From the NCBI GenBank assembly GCA_946811185.2, contig OX328109.1:12808255-12872254 (forward strand): a stretch of DNA of 64,000 nt. The letters are read 5' to 3'. This DNA comes from Hippopus hippopus. Lineage: Eukaryota > Mollusca > Bivalvia > Cardiida > Cardiidae. The position numbers and the translations under genes are program-made. Below the pieces are notes generated by a model, which was given only the letters and a program-made list of their open reading frames with translations, was not told the DNA's origin and did not search any database. Shown in pieces: positions 1-10,984 of this stretch (the first letter of the stretch is position 1; the number at the start of each line of letters is the position of its first letter).

Positions 1-780
1 CCACATAACCTATTTTTGAACTCATCCGAGATATCATCCAGACAAACATTCTGACCAAATTTCAAGAGTTTTAGATTGAAAATGTGGCCTCCAGAGCGTA
101 CACAAGGTTTTCCTAAGATTTGACCTACTGACCTAGTTTTTGACCTGACCTGGCCCATTTTCAAACTCGTCCGAGATATCATCAAGACAAACATTCTGAC
201 CAACTTCCAGGAGTGTTGGACTGTAAATATGGCCTCTAGAGCGTACACAAGGTTTTTCTAAGATTTGACCTAGTGACCTAGTTTTTAACCCGACATGACC
301 CATTTTCGAACTCGTCCAAGATATCATCAAGACAAACATTCTGACCAACTTTCAGGAGTGTTGGACAGAAAATGTGGTTTCTAGAGCGTACACAACATTT
401 TTCTAAGATTTGACCTACTGACCTAGTTTTTGACCCGACATGTCCCATTTTCGAACTCGTCCGAGATATCATCAAGGCAAACATTCTGACCAACTTTCAG
501 GAGTATTGGACAGAAAATGTGGCCTCTAGAGCGTACACAAGATTTTTCTAAGATTTGACCTAGTGACCTAGTTTTTGACCCGACATGACCCATTTTCGAA
601 CTCGTCTGAGATTTTATTGAGACAAACATTCTGACCAAGTTTCATGAGTATCGGACTGAAAATGTGGCCTCTAGAGCGTACACAAGGTGAAAAGTTGACG
701 ACGGACGATGCACGCCGCACGACGGACACAGCACGATCACAATAGCTCCCCATGAGCACTTCGTGCTCAGGTGAGCTAAA
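1..780 (+). mobile_element. 3-prime part of tandem-core element, 145-bp monomers
   Basis: About five head-to-tail copies of a 145-bp unit (boundaries near 126, 271, 416, 561), each with GACCTAGTTTTTGACC and CAAACATTCTGACCAA. A GACGGACGATG... tail follows, then a terminal hairpin GAGCACTTCGTGCTC and AGGTGAGCTAAAA. Same type as 36383-37587. The architecture resembles bivalve pearl-type/Helentron-associated elements. Its 5-prime end is outside the window. The bases after it (781-828) look like half of a P-family MITE, so it probably sits inside one. Confidence 0.75.
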
Positions 781-828
781 AATGCTGGTAAGCTGCATTT
801 TCTCCATTTTCCAGTCTTTCCTTCCCTT

Positions 829-1060
829 TTAACCCTTTACTACACAAAAATCCTTGACTCATTCTATAATGAAAGCATTTTGTACAGGAGAAACTAAACA
901 TGATTCACATGAGATTTGTTTCTGAAAGGACAGAAAACAATTTTGGGGAGAGGAGAAAATGCTGGTTACCAGCATTTTCTCCTCTTCCCTAAATGTTTTC
1001 AAAAGCATTAGAAACTTCCTCAGGGTCATCAAAAGTCTGAATTATGTAGTAAAGGGTTAA
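829..1060 (-). mobile_element. P-family MITE
   Basis: TTAA at both ends. The central palindrome around 975 is GGAGAAAATGCTGGTTACCAG followed by its complement. Arms are partly diverged. Confidence 0.8.
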
Positions 1061-1154
1061 AGACATAAAAGTTGAACCACACTGAATTTGTCATCTACAT
1101 GACTTTGTGATCTTAATTATTTACAAGTCTGACATACAGTCTTTTGGTAAAGAG

Positions 1155-1587
1155 TTAACCCTGTACCACACAACCAATTTCTTTTTATCAAATTCAAAGC
1201 ATTTACAGAGGACAAAATAGTTATGGCTCATATGATGAGATTTTGGTCATATGATGTAAAAAACACTGGTTTCCAGCATTTCCCCTTTTCCAACAATGTT
1301 CTCAATGTTTTTGTGTGGTGTCCAAGGTTGTGAGGTAGAGCGTCGGCCTCGTAACCAGAGGTTCCCGAGTTCGATTCCCCGGAGCTGGTGTCAACTTTGG
1401 GACCCTTCATTGGCCCACAAACTCAGTGCGAGTACTGGTGTAGTTCCCAGGAAGTAGAATCGAGAGAGATTAGTATAAGTTGTAAGAACTTGTTTCTCAA
1501 TCGATGTAAAATAAATATGTTTAAACTTTTTCGAAAGGCCTCTTTCTCATAGTTGTTAAAGCTCGGGATCATGTGGTAAAGGGTTAA
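1155..1587 (-). mobile_element. P-family MITE split by a SINE
   Basis: Begins TTAACCCTGTACC and ends GGTAAAGGGTTAA. Its right arm is interrupted at about 1313 by a tRNA-derived SINE and resumes at about 1526 (CGAAAGGCCTCTTTCTCA). A partial P copy (about 1065-1158) abuts it on the left and shares its TTAA. Confidence 0.8.
1314..1525 (+). mobile_element. tRNA-derived SINE nested in a MITE
   Basis: The head carries pol III A-box-like GTTGTGAGGTAGAGCG and B-box GAGTTCGATTCCCCG at tRNA-like spacing, then a tRNA-unrelated body ending GTAAAATAAATATG. Insertion in a P-family arm makes it younger than that copy. Confidence 0.8.
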
Positions 1588-1744
1588 TACAGACAAATCT
1601 AAACTTTTGTTGCATAGTGTACACAGTATAGAACAAGATCAGACTGCAGAGAATATGTATACTGATCCTTGATCTACACTATCAACTTTGCTAAGAGCTT
1701 GTGGACAGATAAAACATAGAAATTCTATTTTTTTGAGTCAGTCA

Positions 1745-1954
1745 AGGTCCTTTACCAAATTACAAAATTTTAGACTTGTCCAAATTGAAAGGAATTAAAG
1801 AAAACAAATAAAATGTAGCTCAACTGAAGAAATTTGGCTTTGCAAGGGTAGAAAATGCTGGTTACTAGTATGTTCTCCTTTCTTTTACCACAATGTTGTC
1901 AAGGGCTTTTTTCCTCAGGCTCATTTAAAACTGGGATTGTTTGGTAAAGGGCTA
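1745..1954 (-). mobile_element. P-family MITE
   Basis: Starts with TCCTTTACCAAATTAC and ends GGTAAAGGGCTAA. Central palindrome about 1855-1890, weakened by substitutions. Confidence 0.75.
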
Positions 1955-2000
1955 ATCTGGGCTTAGCAAAAAACATCAAGAATAAGTTGATGGCCATTGA

Positions 2001-2160
2001 TTCTTTACCACACAACCCTGAATTTCAAAGCCCCTGAGATAGAAGGCTTTTCAAAACATTGTGGAAAAAGGAAAAAATGCTGGTAACCAGCAGTTTTTCC
2101 TTTTCCCACAATGTTTTCTGCTATTTCATATGTTATTTGAGCCATATTTAAAGTAACAAT
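2001..2160 (+). mobile_element. P-family MITE, right end missing
   Basis: Left end TTCTTTACCACACAACCC and the palindrome (2060-2115) are present. The right arm runs into the M-type fold-back at 2180. Confidence 0.7.
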
Positions 2161-2179
2161 AACACACAAAGGTAAACAA

Positions 2180-2484
2180 ACGGATGTTAAAATGCATTTA
2201 GATTTCAATCATACCATTCATAAGTATGGAAATTATTGTGAAGATAACAGTCTGTTATTGTAAGGTTGGTCCAAGGGTTAATCGCTGGCAGGAGAATTAA
2301 TTTCAAAACTAGGTTAAAACCTGCCAGGTTACTCTACCTTTTGTTTACTTTTTGCCTAATTTTAAAATTCATTTTTCTGCCAGTGATTAACACTTGGACT
2401 CACAGTCCAATAACAGATGGTCATCTTCACAATATTTTCCATAATTTTAAATGGTATGATTTTAATTTAAATGCATTTTAACAC
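2180..2484. mobile_element. M-family fold-back element, copy 1
   Basis: Two arms of about 110 bp pair across a short spacer: TTAAAATGCATTTAGATTTC..., TATGGAAATTATTGTGAAGA and GTCCAAGGGTTAATCGCTGG on the left. Their complements are on the right (CCAGTGATTAACACTTGGAC, TCTTCACAATATTTTCCATA, AATGCATTTTAACA). No coding. Confidence 0.75.
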
Positions 2485-2515
2485 CTGCTTTGATTGTTTG
2501 GCCACTATTGGGCCT

Positions 2516-2744
2516 TTAACCCTTTCCCAAACAATCCCTGGTTTTTACGGGTCAGGAATAGAAGCCTTTTGAAAACATTGTGGGAAAAGGAGAAAATGCT
2601 GGTAACCAGCATTTTCTCCTTTTCCCACAATGTTTTCTACCCTATCATAGAGAAAAATCATCTTTTTAGCAACTGTTAATTTGTCATCTACAAAATGCTT
2701 TCAATTTGGTCTGGTCGAAAATTTGCCGTTTGGGAGAGGATTAA
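2516..2744 (+). mobile_element. P-family MITE, near-perfect palindrome
   Basis: TTAA at both ends (TTAACCCTTTCCC and GGGAGAGGATTAA). The centre, about 2573-2638, is an almost perfect 65-bp palindrome including CATTGTGGGAAAAGGAGAAA. Confidence 0.9.
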
Positions 2745-2835
2745 GTTGTCATCTATAATTGGTTTTAATTCAGAAAGGTATAACATTTTGCATTCTGGTA
2801 AACAGTCAAAGTCCCAATAGCAGCCAAAAGTTAAC

Positions 2836-3165
2836 ACTGGGTTGTTAAAATGCATCTTCTTTTCATTCATGAATAATTTAAAGTATGGAAATTATCATGA
2901 AGTTGACCATCTTTTATTTTATAGTCAGTCCAAGTGTTAGTCACTACCAGGAAAATGAGTTTCAAAAATCAGGTAAAAAGTAAACAAAAGATAGAGCAAC
3001 CTTACAACTTTTGACCTACTTTTAAAATCTATTCCTCTGCCAGCGACCAAAACTTAGACTAACCATATTATACCAGATTATTACCTTCACAATAATTTCC
3101 ATATTTCCAAATGGATTTAAATTTTAATGCATTTTACCACACCCTTTGTTTACTTTTGACTACTA
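2836..3165. mobile_element. M-family fold-back element, copy 2
   Basis: Same arms as 2180-2484: GTTAAAATGCATCTTC, TATGGAAATTATCATGAAG and CAGTCCAAGTGTTAGTC on the left, with complements on the right ending AATGCATTTTACCAC. Overall about 330 bp. Confidence 0.75.
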
Positions 3166-3186
3166 CTGGACCTATAAAACACTTAC

Positions 3187-3275
3187 AAACAGTTGAACAG
3201 AAGCAAACTCAGTGATGCACATAAACATATTCCAATCACAGTGCTGAAAACAACCTCCATCATAACAGCATCTGT
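3187..3275 (-). CDS. Candidate exon coding a membrane segment
   Basis: 89 bp bounded by a strong acceptor (TTTTTTATTTCAG) and a consensus donor (TTT|GTAAGTG). One frame reads TDAVMMEVVFSTVIGICL and CASLSLLLFNCL, a good single transmembrane helix. A second open frame is cysteine-rich (RCCYDGGCFQHCDW). No neighbouring exon was identified, so frame and gene are unknown. A chance open segment between splice-like signals is possible. Confidence 0.3.
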
Positions 3276-4110
3276 CTGAAATAAAAAATGAAATCAAGAG
3301 AAATGAAAGTATTATCCAGGTTGGCCTTTGCAATAAAAATTAAAGGCAGGCATCCACTGATGCACAACGGACAAAGGGCCATGACATAAGCTCATTCATT
3401 ACAGAAGTAATGTAGATCTACTAAACTAATATAGATCCACTTACCATAGCCAACTTTCGCGGACATGGAAAAATCGATATCGGCCAATTTTACCTGTATT
3501 TTTTTATATAGAATTATGAAGGGCCTTGGTAAATAAACGCTTATAACTTCACCAATTTTCAGAACTGAAAATTATCTCAAGTGAGGTCAGAAAATTCAAT
3601 ATATTTTCTTTCAAATGAACTTAGTTTTAAAAATTTCGTAAAAGAAACTTTTGGTCCTTTTTTAACTTTAAAATTGTTGGTATGGTTTATATAGAATAAA
3701 GAGGAAAAATACATTTTCCGAAGTTAAAAACTGAAATATTTGTTGAATTTCCTTTCTTTGTGTTGAAAAGTCAAAATTATCTCAAGTGAAGTCATTAAGC
3801 TTATTCATTTCTCTTTCAATTGGTGTAAGTTTGATTCATTTAAAAAATTAAACTTTTGGTCCTTTTTACATTTTTTTAATGCCACTATCCTATTTTTTTC
3901 TTTTTCCGTGAACGTTCGGATTATGCCGGAATTTGCCGAGTCTTACTGTTAGATAAGCTGCCCGGGTATCTTTACTGTGTTACGTAATGTTATATTGACA
4001 AACGGGCCCCCTGCTATGTTTATGATATACATGTATCCATATGATTATGAACTTGAATTTATACCTGGGTTGTTTGATCATGACAGTATCCCCAAGATAT
4101 TTTATCATGC

Positions 4111-4290
4111 ATCTTATCGATCCAATATAAGACCAGAATTTGATATTTATGAGATTATTTCCATGGATTTGCAATCATTCCCTACGATATTTAAAATATA
4201 ACGTATCCTATAGATCTAATATAAGACCAGAATCTGATATTTATGAGATTATTTCCATGGATTTACAATCACTAAGATTAAGATTTGAAG
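4111..4290 (+). repeat. Two-copy tandem repeat, 94-bp period
   Basis: TATAAGACCAGAAT.TGATAT and TATGAGATTATTTCCATGGA recur 94 bp apart (4125 onward and 4219 onward) with few differences. No function seen. Confidence 0.75.
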
Positions 4291-4427
4291 TAAGAAAATG
4301 TGCGTTTGCTAAATTTTTTCCACTCTTCAACTTTTAGATATTAATGCCGTATCAAAAGTATTTTCTGGTGACAGCTCACAAATTCATTTTTCCTTGCTAT
4401 TTTCAAACTGGTTTTTGATCTGTCACA

Positions 4428-4618
4428 TCATATAGAAAGCCTTTGAAAACATTGAAGAAAAAGGTTTAAACGCTGGTTACCAACATTTTCTCCTTTTCTT
4501 GCGATGTTTTTAACTCTTTGAAAGATAAATTCCATCGTTTAAGTCATGATTTATTTGTCTTAAGAAAATGATTTTAATTTGAACAAGCCTGAAAACTTGT
4601 CTTCTGGTAAAGACTTAA
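4428..4618 (+). mobile_element. P-family MITE, degenerate
   Basis: Retains GAAAACATTG, TTTTCTCCTTTTCTTGCGAT and the right end CTTCTGGTAAAGACTTAA. The left end is lost. Confidence 0.6.
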
Positions 4619-5008
4619 ATAACAAACTTAACCGGTTACTGTACAAATACGGCATCTAACGACCCTGCAGTTGATTGTTTAAGATAAAATATGGAAACAG
4701 GTGACATAATTTTTTTCAAGTTATCATCTACTTTTCAAACAATATTTTCTACATCACTCAATCAGGTTCTCCTGCAAAGACTATTAACTGTAAAAAACAT
4801 GAATGACAATACTAGATCTAATAGATTAAAATTGACACAGACTATGAATATAGTGGGAAAAGGGAGTAAAATAAGCGAATTCTCCTTTACCAGTGACTAA
4901 TAGACTCAACTGCTGCATAATTATCATTTACGAGCAAGCCCCTGTAGATACATGAGATCCCGGAGAAATGGTATCATTTTGAAATTACTCTGTGGGAAAC
5001 TTAATTTT

Positions 5009-5221
5009 TTAACCCTTTACCACAAAGTCCTGAGATTTAGCGATCCTGAGGTAGAAGGCTTTTGAAAACATTGTGAGAAAAGGTGAAAATGCTGGTAACC
5101 TGCTTTTAATCCTTTTCTCGCAGTGTTTTTGATCCTTTTAGAGAAGAATTTCATTGTTTTAGTCACGAAAACAATCTAAATTTGGACAAGTCTAAAATTT
5201 TGTCGTTTGGTGAAGAGTTAA
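5009..5221 (+). mobile_element. P-family MITE
   Basis: TTAA at both ends (TTAACCCTTTACCACAAAG and GGTGAAGAGTTAA). The palindrome is imperfect at its centre (GCTGGTAACCTGCTTTTAAT). Confidence 0.85.
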
Positions 5222-5399
5222 ATAACAAATTTAACCTATTATTGTACAAATACGACTTCTGACGACCATGCAGTTGATCTTCAACTTTTCCAAACAACTC
5301 CATTTTTACATCAATCAAACAGTTTCTCCCTTCTTTCAAATGTTCCCCTTTTAACAACTTTAATATTTTAATTGTTCATTGGAAGAATTAGCCTAAATA

Positions 5400-6335
5400 G
5401 TGAGGGGCTGATTGTTGATTCTTCCATATTTAAAACGACGCAACCTGCAAAAAGCATAACAGCTTTAAGAGTGAATAATAGATAAAATTGACATAGAGTA
5501 TGTATGTAGACGGAAAAGCAACTTCTCCTTTACCAGTGACTTGAAAAGCTAGCTGCTGCATAATCATTATTTATTAGTTTCAAGAGATTGTGTTTAATCA
5601 ACCTTGATCTATCTTAGTTTGAAACCGGTTTTAACACAGCTTGCAGGTGAAATCTACCGATGATTAGTCGAAATGAGACTGTCTGCATCATACATAACTT
5701 TTTTGGAGGAAGAAATACTTTTTTATATTGATCATGCCTGTAGAGGGCGCTGGAGTGTCGTTTCAGATCAGTTCACAAGTGCTGATCTGTTATGATGCTT
5801 TCAACATGAACTTTTTCATAATTTTCTGTTGCGTCTCTAGCACACTTTTTTTCCAATTTCGGATGCAATGAAAGAAATATCAAGCATATATAATGCATCG
5901 GCAGTGTTTTTAAACTTGTGTGATAATAATAGCTTGGACCCACTTTTATGTATAAAGATGTAGTTTAGTGCATAGACAGACCCAAGTTGTTCCTAAAAAC
6001 GAAGTATGCAGCTTTTAAGACTCGCTCAAAATCAGAACATTTTATAAAACTATTGATAGCAGTAGACATTGTGAGAAAACGCGACATCGCTCATTCAGAA
6101 GCAAAAGCGTTTCCAAATAGAAATCGGTGCCACACAGTCCATGGAGTATTCGGAACAGACCATTTTCTCCTTTTTGTTTGATTAAGAGCAACTTTAAATG
6201 GATGCTTTCTCATATGCTAAATCTGTAACTTTTCGTGTTCATAAAACCACGTACATTTACTCTAATGGTTCTGAGCAGTAGTTGAAATTATTTTATGTGC
6301 TATAAATCAAAATGAGTTTTATTTCTCCGCCTTCC
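5400..6335. other. Stretch without recognised gene or repeat
   Basis: No splice-bounded conserved peptide and no family member identified. A short TAGAGGGCGCTG-like string lies near 5746. One open frame (5987-6181) looks incidental. Confidence 0.4.
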
Positions 6336-6352
6336 AAACTTTTTTTTTAATC

Positions 6353-6625
6353 GTTGGTTGGTTGGTTGGTTGTATTGGGGTTTAACGCCACTTTAACAGC
6401 TAAGGTCATATCATGGCGGTCGGTGACGCACATGTGTTTCCTGGTTTTCTCACACCAGTACTAACACAACTTTCTTTCCAAAGCCACTGACTACTTTTCT
6501 CACATGCTTCAGCAGAGGTGAGAGGCGAAAATACACCGGAAAGAAAGTTCGCCTCAACCGGGTATCGAACTCACAACCACCCGGTCATGAGTCCGACACG
6601 CTCACCACTGAGCCACCCGGGCGGG
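6353..6625 (-). mobile_element. tRNA-derived SINE with target duplication
   Basis: Read on the minus strand, it starts GCCCGGGTGGCTCAGTGGTG (A box), followed by a B box GAGTTCGATACCC, and ends in a CCAACCAACC tail. The flanks CTTTTTTTTTAATC (6339-6352) and CTTTTTTAATC (6626-6636) are the target-site duplication, differing only in T-run length. Near-identical sister at 37895-38155. Confidence 0.9.
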
Positions 6626-6724
6626 CTTTTTTAATCATAGGAAGTGGAAATTATGCAAATCAGAACAATCAAACCACACACACAAAAGACAATTACCCAA
6701 TCAAGATATAACCATTAGCTATTT

Positions 6725-6970
6725 ACTAAACGACAAAATACTAGGGTTTTTTTTTTTTAAAGCACTTGCAGACGACAAATGCGGCACATAATGAGACTTG
6801 CTTTTGAAAAGGTAGAAAACATTGTGGGAAAACAGGAATCGTAGATAACATGTTATATACGATCCCTGGGGAAAATGAGAAATTGCCTACCACAAGTATT
6901 TTCCCCTTTCCGTGTGTTTTCGAAAGCTTTCTTTCTCAGGGTTGTAAAACCATAGGATTGGTATGTAACT
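6725..6970 (-). mobile_element. P-family MITE, degenerate
   Basis: TTTACTAAACGACAAAATAC, GTAGAAAACATTGTGGGAAA and GAAAGCTTTCTTTCTCAGGG remain. The centre carries an unrelated insertion of about 40 bp. Confidence 0.6.
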
Positions 6971-7000
6971 GCAACACAAAGCATACTTTCTCGTCAATAG

Positions 7001-7233
7001 TTAAACCCGTTACCAAATGACGAAATTTTGGACACAACCAACTTAAAAGTACTTTCAGACAACAAATTAAATGCAACTCAAATGATAATGTCTGTCTTTG
7101 AAAAGGTAGAAAACACTGTGGATACAGGAGAAAATACTGGTTACCAGAATTTTCTCCCTTTCCAACAAAGCTTTCAAAAGCCTTTTCTTTCAGGTCCGTT
7201 AGACTCGTGAGTGTATGATAACTTTAGTGTTAA
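7001..7233 (-). mobile_element. P-family MITE
   Basis: TTAA at both ends (TTAAACCCGTTACCAAATGA and TTTAGTGTTAA). The central palindrome is reduced (GAGAAAATACTGGTTACCAG then AATTTTCTCC). Confidence 0.75.
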
Positions 7234-7567
7234 ACCGGTATTCTCAAAACGCCCAATTTTCTACTGAATTCAGCAACTTGTTGATTTTGCAATATCAAGG
7301 ATTTTTTTTTGTAACCAAAAGAATTTTTGATGTATAGAATCAATTAGGTCCAAGATCATACAGCTTGTTTTGTGCAGCTTGTTATAAATCTACAGTGTCA
7401 GCAATTTGCATTTGGACGGATTAAATTTTAAGATCAGACTACTTTTTTGTGCAGTTTATCAAGTTCTGGTCTACATTGTCGGCAAAAAGTGCAATTAGTC
7501 GCACAAAGCAGTTTAAGGGCCGAACAGCAGGGATCAGTTAATGTTTCAGAGAATCCAAACTTAACCC

Positions 7568-7788
7568 TTAACTCTTTCCCAAACGACAAATTTTAGACTC
7601 CTCCAAACTGAAAGAGCTTGCAGATGACAATATGATGGAAATGGGGGAAAGTTCTCCATAAGGGTAGAAAACACTGTGGGAAAAGGAGAAATTGCTCATT
7701 ACGAGCATTTTCTCCTTTTCCCACAGCGTTTTCAAAAGACTTGTATTGCAGACACGTAAAAACAAGGGCTTGTTTGGGAAAGGGTTAA
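7568..7788 (-). mobile_element. P-family MITE
   Basis: TTAACTCTTTCCCAAACGAC start and GGGAAAGGGTTAA end. Strong palindrome about 7665-7735 with loop GCTCATTACGAGC. Confidence 0.85.
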
Positions 7789-8729
7789 ACTGAGGAATAA
7801 ATTAATTACAAACCGACAAACAAAGCTGGAATATAACAATTTCAATGTTCTTTTCTTAAAAAAAATCTCGCTGTATCTGGCGGTGTAAATCCAATATTCT
7901 GTCCAGTCTAATAAGGATGCGCATTATGTGCAGTCTGATACTGATCTTCAAGGGCTACACTGTGCTGTAGCAGACAAAGGGTTAAGGTTAGAATCCGAAA
8001 AATAAAACGCCAGGGCAGATATACAGTCTAGACAAGGATTGTAAATTTGAAGCAGGCTACTGTTACGTAATGTTATGTTTCTCTTATCTTTTATCGCTGC
8101 GGGCTATCCAATATCGATTACTAGTATACACGGTTGAAGTTCGCCAAACTCCGGAAACTCCCGTATGATATCGATTATTTTCATCGATTTGTTGATATGC
8201 GAGACTGCTGGTAAGGCATGTCCGTGAAAGTTGGCTATGGTACAACGGACAAAGGGCCATGACATAAGCTCATTCATTAGAGAAGTAATGTACTAAACTA
8301 ATATAGATCTATGAAATAATAGGGTTGAAGATTTACATTATTTTTTCTCTTAGTAAGTCCCATGGGTTCTTAGGTTCAATGTGCTCAATAAAGTAGATCT
8401 TTGTGGAGTCGGTTGTATTTTTCCCCATTCTTTGTAATCCTGCAGTAAAAAAGGCAAGTAGCTGTCACTACTTGTGACTTTCGTGCCATGTCAAGCTTGT
8501 TTCAGTCTCAGACACCGAATTTCGGAGCCATATCCCCCTTTATTAGTGGGGTACTTAGTTTAGGAAGAGTATCATACCAAATAGATCTACGTACATCGTG
8601 ATTAATTTACAAAGTTAAGGAATTCGGCGTTTCAATAAAAAGGAAATGAAATTTTGCAAACATAGACGACATAACCGTAATTTCGTGATACATACCTATG
8701 ATAAACTATCACAGAATTGAGTCACGTTT

Positions 8730-9000
8730 ACTTTGCATCTCCCGCCTGGCGACATGGATTATTGCTTAATGTACACCACCTAGGCACAGAAGGCGGAGAC
8801 AAACTAATCTACCCGAAGTCCTTTGTATTGAGTTTCTCATTGGAAAAGTTGGTCCCGCCCATTGAGCTCGTAGGCTCCGTTCTCCACTGGTCTAGAAACG
8901 AGCTTATTCCACTGTCATGGTCCGGTTTCCCCCGTGCATTTGTCCCCGCGCATTAACTTTTATCTCAAACGTAGGTCTAGAAGTCTAGACTATTTATACG
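8730..9000 (-). promoter_or_regulatory. Possible minus-strand promoter and 5-prime exon
   Basis: TATAAATAG is present on the minus strand (8990-8998), followed downstream by a GC-richer stretch (8740-8960) with GGGCGGG, unusual in this AT-rich window. A GTAAAC near 8735 could serve as donor. No long reading frame or recognisable peptide follows. This rests on base composition and one motif only. Confidence 0.2.
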
Positions 9001-9272
9001 TAAAAACCTCCTCCCTTAAAGAAAATACCCGACGGAAGTAAAATCTCCTGATGCAGATTTAGATCTAGACTAGTCACAATATAAAAATAGGCAAAGCGTA
9101 TATTCAAACATAATTAGATCTAATACAATGTCTGATCAGTACAGATATTGTCACTTGACATTGCCGAGCAAATTTTCATGGCAGCACTCCTTACACCCGT
9201 GAAAAAAATATTAGATCTAGTATAGATCTAGATCTACACGCGTTGAACACGAAATATCTCTAAACATAGAAA

Positions 9273-9570
9273 GTTGATTGATTGATTGATTGATTGATTG
9301 TATGGTGTTTGACGCCGTTTTCAACATTATTTCAGTTAAATGTATCTCGCGGCGGCCAGTGCACCTACCAGCACTGTGCACCAAATTCTTTCCAAGCCAC
9401 TTTCCCTCATAACCATCGTCGAAATAATGGTCAGCGATGACAGAGAAATGAATCCTGTTGCAATGACTATCAACAATCCTCGGAAAGAAATTGGCCCAGT
9501 CGGGGATCGAACCAGCGACCCCTTGTTCTCAAGTGCCGATGTACCCTACCGACTGAGCTACCGGGCTAGA
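9273..9570 (-). mobile_element. tRNA-derived SINE with (TTGA)n tail
   Basis: Minus-strand head CCCGGTAGCTCAGTCGGTAG (A box) and GCTGGTTCGATCCCCGAC (B box). The body ends in AACACCATACAATCAATC repeats (plus strand 9273-9300). An AACATAGA repeat flanks both sides (near 9263 and 9574). Confidence 0.88.
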
Positions 9571-10012
9571 CTGAACATAGATAGAAGGCATAAAAGGCAC
9601 TTAAATATGAATATTTCAAAAATCTTTTGGGATTTAATATGAAGAGAAAAAAAGTAAAATCATCAGAAAATGCGAAAATGTCTCTTTCTGCTTTGCATAT
9701 CATGGAAAAGCAAAAATTTCAACTATAGATCTAATTTTTTTTTTTTAAGATTAGATGTTAATCATACGAAACAATCTTTGGTGTGACTGAAAAATAGTCA
9801 TGCAGACATGTAGACTATACAGCTTATGATGGGTTATACAGGGTGACGCTTACAAAATATCAAATTAGATCTAGATCTACCAATTAGTAGAAGAAAAGGA
9901 TTACCCCCATCATATTCTTTTGCTATGATGTAATAAGTCCTTGCAAATAGGCCTGCAAGAGGTCGACAGGAAAAAAGATGTCCACATTTTGACGAATCGC
10001 AATTTGCTATTT

Positions 10013-10314
10013 GGCTTGCAACACGCGAAAAGGGGCATTCGGACATCTGCGTAAAGTGTCGTCTCGGATCAGCCTGCGCAGTCCGCGCAGGCTGATCCGA
10101 AACGACACTTTCCGTTTTTATGTAATTTTCTGTTTCGCGCAAGTCTACTGTAGCACAGAATCTAATGTAGTCGTAAAGTGTCGTCTCGTATCAGCCTGCG
10201 CAGTCCGCGCAGGCTAAAGTGCCGTCTCGGATTAGCCTGCGCGGACTGCGCAGGCTGATACGAGACGACACTTTACGCAAATGTCCGAATGTCCCATTTC
10301 GCGTGTTGCAAGCC
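10013..10314. mobile_element. N-type MITE, 302 bp, with inner GC-rich hairpins
   Basis: 18-bp perfect inverted ends GGCTTGCAACACGCGAAA, with ATTT on both flanks (10009-10012, 10315-10318). Inside are two hairpins built from CAGCCTGCGCAGTCCGCGCA-type arms (about 10060-10105 and 10180-10275), joined by AAAGTGTCGTCTCG. The open frames across it are hairpin artefacts. It shares its hairpin core with the J family. Confidence 0.88.
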
Positions 10315-10750
10315 ATTTATTCGTTTGACTTATCAAAACCAAGAAGCAGGTCAAAAGTAAACTCATTCAGCGAAAACCAGTTTAGCGGTGGCTGCCTGAT
10401 AGTCCTTCTGGCGAGGTCATGTTCTCCACCAGCATCAGCCCCCTTTGCTTCTCAAATAATGCGTGAATATGTGTACATACATGTATATTGTCTGTAGCCC
10501 TGCTTACCAATTGTAAGAATCTATCAGGGTTTTTGCTTGTCTACCTCTGAATTACTTTAATACGATTAACCGTGGGTGGATCTCCATGATCTTGACAACC
10601 GGTTTTTTTTTAAATCTTGTAAGCTGCATATAGATCTATTGATATTAAAACTTAACCTACTTATCCATCTTTCTACCCATCCATCTATCAGTTCCACTTA
10701 TTTCATATTTAAATCATTTATCCATCCACCCATCCTGGATCCATTCCTGG

Positions 10751-10980
10751 GGTCCTGCGTGGCTCAGTGGTAAAGTGTAGACTCGTGACCTGAAGGCCCC
10801 GGGCTCCAGCCTCACTGAATCCACTGGGTTTTTTGTGGGAGTGACCTTGGGTAAGACACCTCAGAGCCCAAGTCTAGTACTGGTAAAACCCAGGAAATGC
10901 ATGAATATGTGAGCTGTCGCCATGATATGCAAGAAATAATATTAAAAGTGGCGTAAAACACCATTCAATCAAACTATACA
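10751..10980 (+). mobile_element. tRNA-derived SINE
   Basis: Head TGCGTGGCTCAGTGGTAAAG (A box) and a decayed B box (GGGCTCCAGCCTC). The body ends AAAAGTGGCGTAAAACACCA then TTCAATCAA, the 3-prime tail shared by the other SINEs here. Confidence 0.85.
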
Positions 10981-10984
10981 AGCC

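Larger units (their letters stand above)
3442..8242. mobile_element. 4.8-kb unit with 26-bp inverted ends
   Basis: Left end 3442-3467 reads TACCATAGCCAACTTTC then GCGGACATG. The right end 8217-8242 is its complement with one mismatch. TA borders both ends. The flanks 3364-3435 and 8242-8311 are direct repeats of each other (CGGACAAAGGGCCATGACAT, ATTCATTA.AGAAGTAATG). The interior holds P MITEs, a SINE and no recognised coding. It could be a large non-autonomous transposon or the trace of a segmental duplication. Confidence 0.45.

Noticed and set aside
1..780. CRISPR-like array
   Set aside because: Repeats are contiguous 145-bp units without unique spacers, in a eukaryotic genome.
133..807. 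Series of 71-codon minus-strand frames at 145-bp spacing
   Set aside because: They are the same frame in successive 145-bp tandem units, not genes.
1314..1525. tRNA gene from A-box and B-box motifs
   Set aside because: The tRNA-like head is imperfect and continues into a SINE body; the same holds for 6353, 9273, 10751, 37895 and 56160.
8717..8956. 79-codon plus-strand open frame in GC-richer sequence
   Set aside because: No similarity recognised, no splice signals on that strand; composition suggests regulatory or untranslated DNA.
10011..10497. Arg/Ser-rich short proteins on both strands
   Set aside because: Produced by GC-rich hairpin arms of the N-type MITE.
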